Origin: Cercis canadensis
Lineage: Eukaryota > Streptophyta > Magnoliopsida > Fabales > Fabaceae
Length of the DNA: 64,000 nt
Assembly: GCA_003255065.1 (NCBI GenBank)
Contig: QAOA01002120.1
Span: forward strand, 569,990-633,989
Reading direction: 5' to 3'
This document shows, one piece after another, positions 46,801 to 58,676 of this stretch. The notes below the pieces were generated by a model. That model had not been told where the DNA came from. It ran no database searches and saw only the letters and a program-made list of their open reading frames with translations. The position numbers and the translations under genes were made by a program. Position 1 is the stretch's first letter, and every line of letters begins with the position of its first letter.

Positions 46801-48848
46801 GTCTATGTCAGGTTGAGTAAATATATGGTTCCCATTGTTAACACAGTTGTTATAACTTGAGTGGTCCATCTAAGAACCAAAAATATTAAATTTTTTTTTT
46901 ATCTAAAAAAAGAAACTTCAATTAATCATCAAAAGAGAATTGAAAAATTAGATAACAAATCATGTCAAACCAAAAATAAAAAAGTAGAAATAACATTGTT
47001 TATTAGCAACATGGATAGCTTGGCTAGAAACCTAGCAAAAGGAAACCTTAGGAGCTCTCTTTCTAGAGCAAGGATATCTTCCAAGAGAAGACCCAACGGA
47101 GGATGAAAATTATCCCCAATGTTTAGAACCAAGACCACACCCTGAGAATCGCAAATAAAATAAATAATATGATAAAAAAAACATGCTCAAAATCTAGGTG
47201 AAAATCTACCATTGGAGTAATAAAAATGGTTGATTAGTTGAATTTTTCCAATGGGAGAAAAAGTTGACTGTTGAAAGTTTTTTTTTGCTTTTATTTTTTT
47301 TATTTTATACTTTGCCTTTTTGATTTGGAGGGAGGATGTAGGAGGAAAATTGGCTTAAGCATTCATTTTAAGATATGCACGATATTTCATTAGTATATTT
47401 TCAAGAAGAACAAGAACGAGTCACACAAAGTATAGACTAAATATTTAAAAAAATACCTCAGGAAACTTTAGAATTCATTCTCATGAAATCACTGATACAT
47501 AAAAAACAATAAAAGTATACCTAATATAAGGTGAAAATTTGGGGAGACCAATGAAATCACTCAAAACATCACAAACTGTCAATGATCATGTTTAATTCTA
47601 ATAATAAGCTCGGTTCTTCTTTATCAAAGTCTTCAGGTCTCTGTTTAGACTTCTTCAACGTAATTTGAACTGCGAATTCCTGGTGTTCGTTTCTACCATT
47701 TTCAATTAGTACAGGTTGAGAAGCACGTATTTCAACCAGTAAGAGGATTTCAGAGGGTGATAGTCGTTCTTGTGTGCTAGAAAGAAGAAATGAAGATCCG
47801 GATTCTTGCGTGGAATGAATTACATTTGGAGCCATTTAGGATCTTGGCATCTGTAGGGGGAACATTCTTTGAAGGTTTGCAGTCATCAATTCTAGTGAAG
47901 ATGACATATTCAAGTTTCTTGGATTGGAAAACTGGCCCGTCAATCTTCGTCTTTTTGTGAGAGTAGAATGAGATGAAAATAAAATTGAGTTATGATTGTT
48001 TTAGTTTTCTTTTTATAACAATTAGCCTGATTTATAATAATTGAAAGTTTTGTTGTTAAACTTTATATTAAATATTTTGATGCTTATAACAAGTTGAGTA
48101 AATATATGAGCCACATTGTTAACACACTTGTTGCAACTTGAGTGGTGCTTCTAAGATCCAAAAATACTAATTTTTTTTTTTGATCTGAAAAGGAAACTTC
48201 AATTAATCATCAAAAGAGAGTTAGAAAATTAGATAGCAAATCATGTCAAACCAAAAACATAGAAGCAGAAATAACATAGTTTATCAGTAACATAGATAGC
48301 TTCCATAGGAACTTAGCAAAAAGAGACCTTAGGAGCTCTTTATCTAGAGCAAGGATATTTTCCAAGAGAAGACCCAACGGAGAAAGAAAACTATCCCAAG
48401 AGTTTAGAGCCAAGGCCACAGTTTGAGAATCGCAAATAACATAAATAGTATGGCAAGAAAATATGCTCGAAATCTAGGTGAAAATCTATCATTAGAGTTA
48501 AAAAAAATGGTAGACTAGTTGAATTTTTTCAATGGGAGAAAAAAATTGATTGTTAAAAGTTTTATTTGTGATTTTTTTATTTATTTATCTTTCGCCTTTT
48601 TGGTTTGGAAGAAGGGGGCAGGGGGAAAATTGGCTTAAGCATCCATTTTAAGATATGTATGATATTTCATTATTATATTTTCAAGAAAAACAAAAACGAG
48701 TCACCCAAAGCATAGACTAAATTTTTGAAAAAAGACATCAGAAAACTTTAGAATTAATTCTCATGAAATCACTAATACATAAAAGACAGTAAAATTGGAC
48801 CTAATATAACGTGAAAATTTGGGGAGACCAATGAAATCACTAAAAACA

Positions 48849-49280
48849 TCATAAACTGTCAATGATCATGTTTGATTCTGACAATAAGCTCGGTTCATCT
48901 TCATCAAAGTCTTCAGGTCTCTGTTTTGACTTCTTCAATGTAATTTGAACCACAAATTCCTGGTGTTCGTTTCTACCAACTTCAATTAGTACAGGTTGAG
49001 GAACACGTATTTCAACCAATAAGAGGATTTCGGAGGGTGATGACCGTTCTTGTGTGTCAGAAGGAAGAAATGAAGATCCGTATTCTTGTGTGGAATGGAT
49101 TACATTTCGAGCCATGAAGGGTCTTGGCGTCTGTAGGGGGAACATTCTTGGAAGGTTTGCAGCTGCCAATTCTGGTGAAGATGGCATGTTCAAGTTTCTT
49201 GGATTGGAAAACTGGCCTGTCAATCTTCTTCTTTTTATGGAAGTAGAACGAGGTGAAAATGGAATTGAGTTAGGGCTGTT
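48849..49280 (-). pseudogene. Conserved unidentified exon-like ORF, best-preserved copy (unit 9)
   Basis: The open frame starts upstream of 49223 as NSPNSIPFSPRSTSIKRRRL, continues TGQFSNPRNLNMPSSPELAA, FPLQTPRPFMARNVIHSTQE and LIEVGRNEHQEFVVQITLKK, and closes with an acidic EDFDEDEPSLLSESNMIIDS tail and a stop at 48849. The frame is open but has no ATG at its head, so it looks like a terminal exon of a spliced gene. The same ORF occurs in the other nine units with one or more stops (for example Gln to stop after VEICAS in unit 1; GEN-stop in unit 2). I do not recognise the family. It has Arg/Lys-rich and SP/TP-rich sections, and no domain I can name. Confidence 0.45.
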
Positions 49281-49836
49281 TTAGTTTTCTTTTTATAACA
49301 ATGTGCCTGATTTGTAATAATTGAAAGTTTTATTGTTAAAATTTATATTAAATATTTTGATGCCTATAGCAGGTTGAGTAAATATATGGGCCCCATTGTT
49401 GACACACTTATTACAACTTGAGTGGTCCATCTAAGAACCAAAAATGTTAAATTTATTTTTCTATCTGAAAAGGAAACTTCCATTAATCATCAAAAGAGAG
49501 TTAGAAAATTAGATGACAAATTATGTCAAACCAAAAACAAAGAAGCAGAAATAACATAGTTTATTAGCAACATATATAGCTTGCCTAGGAACCCAACAAA
49601 AGGAGACCTTAAGAGCTCTATTTCTAGAGCATGGATATCTTCCAATAGAAGACCCAACAGAGAAAGGAAACTATCCCCAATGTTTAGAGCCAAGGCCACA
49701 CTCTGAGAATCGCAAATAACATAAATAGTATGACAAGAAAATATGCTTGAAATCTAAGGGGAAAATCTACCATTATAGTCAAAAAAATGGTAAACTAGTT
49801 AAATTTTTCAAATGGGGGAAAAAGTTGATTGTTGGA

Positions 49837-49888
<52 letters not shown>

Positions 49889-50761
49889 NTTTTTTTTTTT
49901 TTTTATCCTTTTCCTTTTTGGTTTAGAAGGAGGGGGCAGGGAAAAAATTAGCTTAAGCATTCATTTTAAGATATGCATGATATTTCATTATTATATTTTC
50001 AAGAAGAACAAGAACGAGTCAGCCAAATCATAGACTATATATTTGAAAAAATATCCAAGAAACTTTAGAATTCATTCTTATGAAATAACTGATACATAAA
50101 AAACTGTAAAAGTAGACCTAATATATGGTGAAAATTTGGGGAGGCCGATAAAATCATTCAAAACATCACAAACTGTCAATGATCATGTTTGATTCTGACA
50201 ATAAGCTCGGTTCATCTTCATCAAAGTCTTTAGGTCTCTATTCAGACTTCTTCAACGTAATTTGAACCACGAATTCCTAGTGTTCGTTTCTACCCACTTC
50301 AATTAGTACAGGTTGAAAAGCACATATTTCAACAAGGGAATTTCGGAGGGTGATAGTCATTCTTGTATGCCAGAAGAAAAAATGAAGATCCGAATCTTGA
50401 GTGGAATGGATTACATTTGGAGCCATGAAGGGTCTTGACGTTTGTAGGGGGAACATTCTTAGAAGGTTTGCAGCTGCCGATTCTGATGATAATGACAGGT
50501 TCAATTTTCTTGGATTGGAAAACTAGTACGTCAATCTTCTTCTCTTTATGGGAGTAGAACGAGATGAAAATGGAATTGAGTTAGGACTGCTTTAGTTTTC
50601 TTTTTATAACAATTGACCTGATTTGTAATAATTAAAAGTTTTGTCATTAAAATTTATATTAAATATTTTGATGTCTATGGCAGGTTGAGTAAATATATAG
50701 GCCCCATCGTTAACACACTTGTTGCAACTTGAGTGGTCCATCTAAGAACCAAAAATATTAA

Positions 50762-52175
50762 TTTTTTTTTATCTGAAAAGAAAACTTCCATTAATCATCA
50801 AAAGAGAGTTGGGAAATTAGGTGGCAAATCATGCCAAACCAAAAACATAGAAGCATAAATAACAATTTATTAGCAACATGGATAACTTGCCTAGGAACCC
50901 AGCAAAAGGACACTTTAGGAGCCTTCTTTCTAGAGCATGAATATCTTCCATGAGAAGACCCAACTAAGAAAGAAAACTATCCCCAGTGTTTAGAGCCAAG
51001 AGCACACCCTGAGAATCACTTTCCACACAAATCGAAGACATACCCCAAGCCAGAGTAAATTTCAAACACTTTTTACAAGCTATGGCCTGTAGCTCTTCAG
51101 TGGATGGTGCATGCAGGATTGGACAACACCATTCAACTACGAAACGACCCTTTCCATTCCACACTATGCCTCCCATTCTACCTAAGCTAGAAGGGAACAC
51201 AGCAGGATCAACATTTAGTTTAATCATTAGGGCAACTAGTTTCACCCAGCGTGATACTCGCCCTTGCAGCACTAGAGATTACACTATATGAACCCTCATT
51301 TTTCTCCTCCCATAGAGAATGAATGGTTCCCTACACTTGGTGAAAAGGCAAGACGGAGTTGCCAACTTTGATAGCTTTGCGATGCTACTATAAAGAGTAG
51401 CTGCCCATCACCATAAGAGCCAAGTGGTGATCATCCTAACTTTGCATCTCCTGCATAAACCAGCCAACAAAGGATTCCAGCGCTGTAGCATTCAAACTGA
51501 ATCCAAACTCCAAAGAATCCCACACCTCACGCACCTCAGGGCACAAAAAAAGAACATGTAGCAACATTTCTTGATGCTCTAGACAAAGACCGTTGAGGTT
51601 AGGTAAATCAATACCCGGCCGGGTTTGTCAAAGCACGTGTATTGGGCAAGATATTTTTACAGCAATGCCATAAAAAATGCTTGCATTTATTAGGCAATTT
51701 TAACTTCCACACTTTCTGCCATGCTGCATGCATTTGGCTAGTGGTAGCGCTTCATTTTTCATTAACATGTAACTGGTAAGTAGATTTAATCAAGAACACT
51801 CCATTCCTTGTGAACTTCCAATAAACAGATTTGCTATGGTTTATGTGACTTAACGGTATATCACACACCAACCTAGCTTCTTCTTCATTAAATACCAAGT
51901 ACACAAAGTCCACATCCCATGCCTTACAATCACGTAGGAACAACTCATTAACTAGGAGCACAAACAACTTTTTTGGCAAGATAGATTGCACATAGTTGTC
52001 CCCACTTCTTGGAACCCATGGATCCCTACCCATCACCACCATCTCACCATTCCCTATACAAAACATGAGGCCCTTCTTAAGCACTGAGAAACCAGCCATA
52101 ACACTTCGCCAAGTATAAGGTGGATTATTGCCCAGAGGCGCATCCAAAAAAATGGACTCTTGTTGAAATTTTACA
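50762..52175 (-). mobile_element. 5'-truncated L1-type LINE
   Basis: From about 52175 the minus strand reads the C-terminal part of LINE ORF2: FLDAPLGNNPPYTWRSVMAG, LMFCIGNGEMVVMGRDPWVP, PLSHINHSKSVYWKF, a zinc-finger (zf-RVT) segment across frames (KLPNKCKHFLWHC, EHQEMLLHVLFLCPEVREVW), then a plant-type RNase H (51272-50964: KLNVDPAVF, GGIVWNGKGRFVVEW, VESDSQGVLLALNTGD). A degraded SFCWVPRQ...NKL tail follows, then a short 3' UTR and an A-run (T-run at 50762-50770). RT and endonuclease are missing. Stops and frameshifts make it dead. Its last ~255 bp recurs in every unit of the adjacent array. Confidence 0.85.
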
Positions 52176-52439
52176 TTTGAAACTTGGTATAAGATATGCT
52201 AAGTATATCTTAAGTGTATTTTCGTATATTTCTTGATGTTTTGATGCTTAAATATATATGTCAATACTTTCATATTTATATAATTTTCAATATATCAATT
52301 TAGGCTTTATGGCGTCATTAGATTTTAAATATTGTAGTGTCATGTCTCATGCATGTGTCTTTGTCTATGCTTCATAACTCCAAACCAATTAAGTTTCTAT
52401 TAATCTTTTGGTTTGGTATTTTTTTTTTTCATGAGACTT

Positions 52440-53640
52440 ACCATCCCAACACGAAATCCAGAGCTCGTACTGTAGCTTGTTGATCCCAATCGTCTTCTGA
52501 GTACGGAATGGTCCATAAACTATCTAAGGTTATGCCTATCACACCTTTTTGAGATGCCTGCATAGTGCACAAATATACCAAGGTTTATTTTCCTTTTGAA
52601 ATTTAGTAACACCAATTATATTAGAGCTTCAGAGTTCTCATCAGATGTACTGAACCTGATGCTTAGTCTTGTACACTTGGACAATAGCCGCATGAGATAG
52701 ATGTAGGTTGTGCGCAACAACATAAGGCTCTCTCCCTGGATCGCCACATCTACCTGGTGCAAAACTTCCATCAACATATCCACTGATTTAATTAGCCATT
52801 GATTTACTACAAACTTTGCTTCATAGTCATAGTCATAGTCATACGATTATAATAGCTAGCATGGGTATGAGCGTGTGGTGTCATTCACACAATGGAACAA
52901 CTTAAGAAGCCATCATATTTATCTTCTAAAGCTTGGGGCAATCCACATGATAAAGGGTCACAAATGGCGTCAAACCTGCAATAAAGGGAACTCAACTAAT
53001 TTAGTAAAATTATTAGTTGGATGAATCTCTTAATTATGAAAAAAAGATATTGTAAATTATGAAGGTTGAATCTTTGACCATTGGCCAGGAGACCAATGAT
53101 TTGGTTGTTGTAATAGCGAATTCCTTCTTGATTTATGCACCACTTAGCTTTCCATCTGCACATTATTTATTGACATGGTTAACGTGAAAAATGCAACAAG
53201 GACGGTAGAAATGATATGAGTTTCACTTACTTCGTAGTATCCAAGACCAAGAGATGGAGAATCTATAAGCATCCGTGTTCATATCCTTCATCAACTGAAT
53301 ATTTACCTATAACATTCAGTGAAGTGAATCATTATATTGCGGAGAAAAAGACTGAGGAAAAGAAATATATGTTCAAAAAGAGTTCTTTATTCATGTTCAT
53401 CTCTATTATTTATGGTGAGTTTAAAACAATCAAGTTGCCAGTATATTCCTATGATTAATTTGGACTTACTTTATAGTGATGACATGAGTCAAAGGCAACA
53501 TCTCCATTGCTTTTGTCTCTAATTTTTTCCGCAAGACAATTCACCGATTGAAAATAACATTTGCATGTGCATACATAATTTAAGCCGAAAGCATTTTCTT
53601 TCTCTATTAAATACCATTGATGTGTGACAATTTCCACAGT
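52440..53640 (-). pseudogene. GH1 beta-glucosidase gene relic
   Basis: Exon-like pieces on the minus strand appear in correct gene order: KIRDKSNGDVAFDSCHHYK (about 53540-53460; family DGSNGDVAxDxYHRYK), NQEGIRYYNNQIIGLLANG (about 53150-53075), GLTPFVTLYHVDCP and ALEDKYDGFLS (about 52975-52905; family FVTLFHWDLPQALEDxYGGFLS), [20 protein letters not shown] and [20 protein letters not shown] (about 52795-52670), and QASQKGVIGITLDSLWTIPY then DDWDQQATVRALDFVLGW (about 52570-52450). The catalytic acid/base TLNEP section is missing and the C-terminal ITENG nucleophile region is not found. Stops occur inside exons. A working enzyme would hydrolyse beta-glucosides such as defence glycosides. Confidence 0.85.
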
Positions 53641-54609
53641 ATCATCAATAATGTTGTTATAACATACTATAGTACCTACTTAAGGCAATTGCATTTCATT
53701 TGAAAACAAAAAATAGTAATTATTGTAGGAATTCACATAAAGAAAGAGAAACAACTCCTTTTCCATGTCCCATATTTCTAAGCATAAAAGAAAGGGGGAA
53801 ATTAAGTAAAAAAGGTTGAACTATAGCCTTAAGTTGAAGAAGAATAATAAATAACAACAAAAAATAAAATTTGTAAAGAACCATTGGAACCCAATCTCTG
53901 CTTACAGTTTACAATCTAAAAGAAAGAAATTAACCTAGATATTTATGGGTAAAGGTATCCCATTCACTTTGCCCCTATTGTTAACTGCACCTTTGATCTA
54001 CATTGTCAAAAAAAAAAAAAATTAAATACTCTTATTGCTAATATTCATGAAAGATGTTTTGTCATTTTTCTGGTTCGTTACTTCACACTAGAGATGCAAT
54101 ACAATCTTGTGGAACTAGTTATGGTGGGCTTGGTCAATGAATAGTTGAGGATCTTTGGAAGCCTGATAGGACATCAAGAAGGTGTTAGACTTGAAGCCAA
54201 GGTAGATAGGTCTTATGGCCTAGGAATCTTCAGTCGTGGCAAAGTCTGACCCTTTCGGTGGAGTCTTGTTATTGTTTGCTCCAACCAACGGATAATGATA
54301 ATAGATTTAGTGTTTTGATGGGGAGGTTTGCGGTGGTTAAATGTATATTAATGCAGGTCTAGTCCATTAATGGTGAAAATGATGAGTATTCTAAGTGAGA
54401 ATCTCAAAGAAGGAAAAGTGCTTTTAATGGTGGAGAAATGTTTTGATTAAGGATTGTGGATATCCTAAAGGTTGAGACTTGGAGGACATTCAAAGAAGAT
54501 GTTATATGGGTGTTAGTTGTTTAAGTAATGGTTAGTTTTGGAAATTCTAATTGTTAGGAGAAATTTGGTTCTCCCTCTCGGTGTTCTCTCTCTAGTTCTC
54601 TATTGTTGG
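53641..54609. other. Intergenic DNA, nothing recognised
   Basis: AT-rich sequence with A-runs (for example 54008-54021). No coding or repeat structure I can support. Confidence 0.4.
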
Positions 54610-55255
54610 TTCTATAGTGCTTAACATGGGTTTAGGGGCTTAAGGGTTTCAGGGCTTAGGAGTTTAGGGCTTAGGGTTAGGGGTTTTGGGGCTTCAGGCC
54701 TAAGGTTAGGGGTTTTGGGGATAAGGAATGCTTAGGGGCGATTAGGGGTGCTTAAGGCTTAGGGGGGTGTACGATTCAGGGTCTATGGTCTAAGGTCTAG
54801 GGTCTAGGGTTGAGGGTTGAGGGTCTAGGGTTGAGGGTTCAGGGTTCAGAGTTGAGGGTTTCAAGTTTCGGGTTCAGGGTTCAAGGTTTAGGGTTCGGGG
54901 TTGAGGGTTCAGGGTTGAGGGCCTAAGGTTTAGGGTTCTGGGGTTTATGGTCTAGGGTTTAGGGGTTCGGGGTTAGGGTTTTGGGGTTAGGGGTTAAGGT
55001 TTAGGGGTTAGGGGTAAGGGTTTAGGGGTCAGGGTTCAGGTTTAGGGTTTTAGGGTTTAGGGGTTCAGGTTTTAGGGGTTTGGGTTTTAGGGTTTTAGGT
55101 TCAGGGTTTAAGGTTCTTGGCTTTTTAGGGTTTAAGGTTTTTTAGGGTTTAGGGTTCTAGGGGTTAAGGGTCTAGGATTTAGGGCATTTAGGGTTTTAGG
55201 GGTCTAGGATTTAGGGGTTTAGGGTTTTGGGTTTAGGGGTCTAGGGTTAAGCGTT
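54610..55255 (+). repeat. Second degenerate telomere-like repeat array
   Basis: About 645 bp of TTTAGGG variants (TCTAGGG, TTGAGGG, TTCAGGG, TTAGGGG), imperfect throughout. It ends abruptly where RT-coding sequence of a chromovirus begins, with the expected LTR, gag and protease of that element absent. Confidence 0.85.
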
Positions 55256-58178
55256 TTCCCATGCTTTTTGAAGAACCAAAGTCTCAGCCTCCACCTCGTT
55301 CCACCGATCATCAAATTCATCTGGACACTGGGGTTTCTTCGGTGAATGTTCGGCCATACAAATACCCTGACTTACAAAAAAATGAGATTCAGGCCATGAT
55401 TAAGGAAATGTTTTTGTCTGGTATCATTCGGAACAGCACCAGCACTTTCTCTTCTCCACTACTGTTGGTGAAAAAGAAAGATGGGTCATGGTGTTTTTGT
55501 GTGGATTACAAACCTTTGAATGCTATTACTATCAAAAATCGATTCCCTATTCCAACAATTGATGAATTATTGGATGAACTTTCTGGAGTTTAATGGTTCA
55601 TGAAATTAGACTTGTGGACAGGCTACCACCAAATTCGCATGGCTGAGCAGGATGTTCACAAAACGGCTTTCAGGACTCATGAGGGACATTACGAGTTGTT
55701 GGTAATGCCATTTGGGATATGCAACTCCCTTACCACTTTTCAAGCAACAATGAATTCACTCTTCGACCTCTACTTGCGTAAGTTTATCATTGTCTTTTTT
55801 GACAATATTTTGATTTATAGCAAATCATTGAATCAGCATCTTCAGCATTTGGAACTAGCTCTTAATTGTCTTAAAGATGCTCAATTCTTTCTAAAAAAAT
55901 CTAAAGGTTCATTCTGCCAACAAACAATGGAGTATTTGGGACACGTGATATCTACAACGGGTGTAGCCCCTGATAATGAGAAAATTGAAGCAATGATGAA
56001 ATGGCCAGTTCCAAATTCAATTAAGGCATAATGGGGTTTCCTGGGACTCACTAGTTTTCATCGCAAATTTATTAGGCAATATGCCTCCATTGCAGCCCCT
56101 CTCACTAATCTTTTGAAGAAAGATGCTTTTAATTGGAATATTGTCACACAAGAGGCTTTTTGTGCCTTAAAACAAGCGTTGGCTTCGGCACCTGTTTTAG
56201 CCCTTCCCAATTTTGAGCAAGAATTTGTATTGCAAGCTTATGCTTATGGGGTTGCTATGGGTGCTGTATTGACTCAAAATAAACATCCAATTGCGTATTT
56301 TAGAAAGAAGTTTTGTCCTCGTCTAGCTTCATCTTCTACCTATGTCTGAGAACTCCATGCCATTACCAGTACAGTCAAGAAATGGCGGCAATATCTTTTG
56401 GGCCAGAGGTTCATCATTGAAATGGATTAGAAAAGTATCAAGGAATTAATAACACAAGTAATACAGACTCCGTATCAGCATTTTTATTTATCCAAGTGAT
56501 TGGGATTTGACTATATTATGAATTACAAGCCGGGTAGTGAAAACCAAGCAGCAGATGCCTTGTCAAGAGTTCCCTTTGATGAACAACGACAGTGCCTCGC
56601 TTTGTCTATCCCTCACTTTCTCTTTGTTGATAAATTGAAAGCCGAAATAGCCACTGATCCAGACCTCCTTCAGCTATGAAATGAGATTCAACAAGAACCT
56701 TGTAAACATCCCCTCATGCACACCTCGGATGGACTTCTATTCTTTAAAGGGAAACTTTTTTAAGGTTCTAACTCTTCCCTAAAGCATGCCTTGATTAAGG
56801 AATTTCATGCATCTCCAATAGGAGGACATGCAAGAGTTGCTAAGACTGTGAGCCGTTTGTTTGACAATATCCATTGGGTTGGTCTCAAAACTAAGGTTGC
56901 TAAGTTTATTAAAGAATTCAGTGTTTGCCAGCAGATTAAGACCCCAACTCAAGCCCTAGGGGGATTGTTACAACCTATTCCAATTCCTTCTCATTTATGG
57001 GAAGACCTCTCTCTAGATTTCATCACAGGGCTGCCTCCATGCTAAGGCAAAACCACTATTTTAGTTCTAGTGGATCATTTTTCCAAAGGGGCTCATTTTG
57101 GCACTCTTCCTACTCATCACTCAGCGACCCAAGTTGCAGATCTCTTTCCTACCATGGTGTGCGAGTTACACGGTTTTCCTAAAAGTCTGATATTAGACAG
57201 GGACCCTATTTTCCTTAGCCCTTTTTGGCGGGAATTATTTCGGTTTAGTGGCACAAAACTCAGAATGAATACTGCTTATCATCCACAATTTGATGGTCAG
57301 ATAGAGGTGGTCAACAGAACCTTGAAGCAATATTTGCGTGCCTTTGTTCACAATGAACCCAAACAGTGGGGCTGTTTTCTTCACTGGGCAGAATGGTGCT
57401 ATAACACTTCTGTTCACTCTTCTACTGGGTTCACATCCTTCCAAGTTATGTTTGGCAGACCTCCACCTGCTATTCCTCATTATATAGTAGGTTCCTCTTC
57501 ACTTGCAGCTGTAGAATTTGATTGCAGCGCCAGGGACAGAATTTGTGACAAGCTGCGAAAGAACCTTGAGAAATCAACTAGTTATGAAGGAAATAGCTGA
57601 CAAGAAATGTTCTAAGGTGTAGTTTAATGTGGGAGATTGGGTTTATATCCAACTCAGGTCGTATAGACAGGTCTCAGTTGCTGGGAGGAGCAACCAGAAG
57701 CTAACAAAACGATTCTATTGCCCCTTCTAAATTTTGGAACGCATAGGACCAGTTGCTTATAAGTTGGATCTTCCCCCATCAGCAAAGATTCACAATGTGT
57801 TCCACTGTTCTATTCTCAAATTGCACCATGGTCCTCTGCACACTACTGTTTTAGCCCTTCCTCCTGAAATTGTTGGCCATCAACCTCTCATCCAACCAGT
57901 AGCTATTTTGGATTGCACAACCACTTCTTCAGAATCAGGACATCATGATATGGTCTTGGTTCAATGGCAAGGTCTACCCCTTGAAGATACTTGATGGGAA
58001 GAGCTGTCTCAATTGCAGGTAGACTACCCACAGATACACCTTGAGGACAAGGTGATTGTGAAAGAGGGAAGGAATGATAGGGAGGTATTAGCCCATGCCC
58101 ATGAACCAGAAAACCAGCATTATGCAGCAAGAAATACAGGTTCAAATACTAGACCAGCACGTGTTAGTAAGAAGCCTG
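55256..58178 (+). pseudogene. Chromovirus (Ty3/gypsy) pol relic, 5' half missing
   Basis: The frame starts at the RT N-terminus (DHQIHLDTGVSSVNVRPYKY) and continues through KKDGSWCFCVDYKPLN, LDLWTGYHQIR, and a catalytic box that reads FFDNILIYS, where the second catalytic Asp has become Asn. RNase H (about 56113-56580), an integrase zinc region (GGHARVAKTVSRLF, CQQIKTPTQ), a DDE core (LSLDFITGLPP, LILDRDPIFLSPFWRE, HPQFDGQIEVVNRTL) and a C-terminal chromodomain (LVQWQGLPLED.) follow. At least ten in-frame stops and two frameshifts are visible. The last codons (SKKP) are cut by element B at 58178 and resume at 63522 with AWWNNYKNF and a stop. Confidence 0.9.
58174..58178. repeat. Left target-site duplication of the young chromovirus
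   Basis: GCCTG precedes the 5' LTR and recurs exactly at 63517-63521. Confidence 0.95.
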
Positions 58179-58659
58179 TGATACAATGAACTACAGAAGA
58201 ACCAGCAGTAGAACTAGAAAACCCAACCCACGTTACATGCAGTAATGCATGAGGGTGCATGGCACATGCACGTGGGATGTTTCTGGTTTATGGCAGTAAG
58301 AGTTGTCACATGCACGTGGGATGTTTCTGGTTTATGGCAGTAAGAGTTGGCACATGCACGTGGGATGTTTCTGGTTTATGGCAGTAAGAGTTCTGGTTTG
58401 ACTGAAGAAGTACCAATAGAATAAAAAGTTATGCGGGCAATAGTTATCTAGTCTAGTAGGAGTCTAAGTAGAGTTGCATTATAATAATAGATAGGTACCA
58501 GTAACAGTAGAGTAGTTATCTAGTATATGAGTTATCTAATGAATAGTTATCTATTAAAGGACACTAGCTCCCTGTAAAGGCTACGACCTATAAAACCCAA
58601 CACATAGCTGTTGAGGAAAATCATCAATAAACAATAGTTTCGGTACTGGAGTTGTATCA
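58179..58659 (+). repeat. 5' LTR of element B
   Basis: 481 bp, TGATACAATG to GTTGTATCA. It contains three tandem copies of a 44-bp unit (about 58260-58391), each with a CACGTG palindrome, and a likely TATA element near 58588 (ctataaaacc). Confidence 0.95.
58260..58391 (+). repeat. 44-bp tandem repeat with CACGTG box, three copies
   Basis: Each unit carries gcacatgcacgtgggatg followed by ttctggtttatggcagtaag. CACGTG is the plant G-box core bound by bZIP and bHLH factors. The 3' LTR has two units only. Confidence 0.85.
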
Positions 58660-58660
58660 T

Positions 58661-58673
58661 TTGGTATCAGAGC
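58661..58673 (+). promoter_or_regulatory. Primer binding site, tRNA-iMet
   Basis: TTGGTATCAGAGC starts two bases after the CA end of the LTR and contains the 12-base complement to initiator tRNA-Met used by most gypsy elements. Confidence 0.9.
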
Positions 58674-58676
58674 CAA

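Larger units (their letters stand above)
38116..51017. repeat. Tandem array: ten copies of a ~1.28-kb unit
   Basis: Units begin at about 38116, 39404, 40692, 42043, 43313, 44624, 45902, 47212, 48492 and 49773, marked by attagagtcataaaaat, and the last ends near 51017. Lengths run 1245-1351 bp. Read on the minus strand, each unit has a ~255-bp LINE 3' tail (end of RNase H plus 3' UTR and A-run), a spacer, a conserved ORF of up to ~145 codons, a 3'-UTR-like stretch, and a long A-run. Units differ from each other by several per cent, with many shared variants. Single Ns at 40772, 43418, 46001 and 49889 fall in the long T-runs (plus strand) of four units. Confidence 0.9.

Noticed and set aside
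49115..49223. Apparent Met start of the repeated ORF at MTGQF
   Set aside because: The codon is TTG, not ATG; the frame continues upstream through SIKRRRL, so it is not a true start.
49812..50033. Poly-Phe plus-strand open frame
   Set aside because: A translation of the poly-T tract containing an N.
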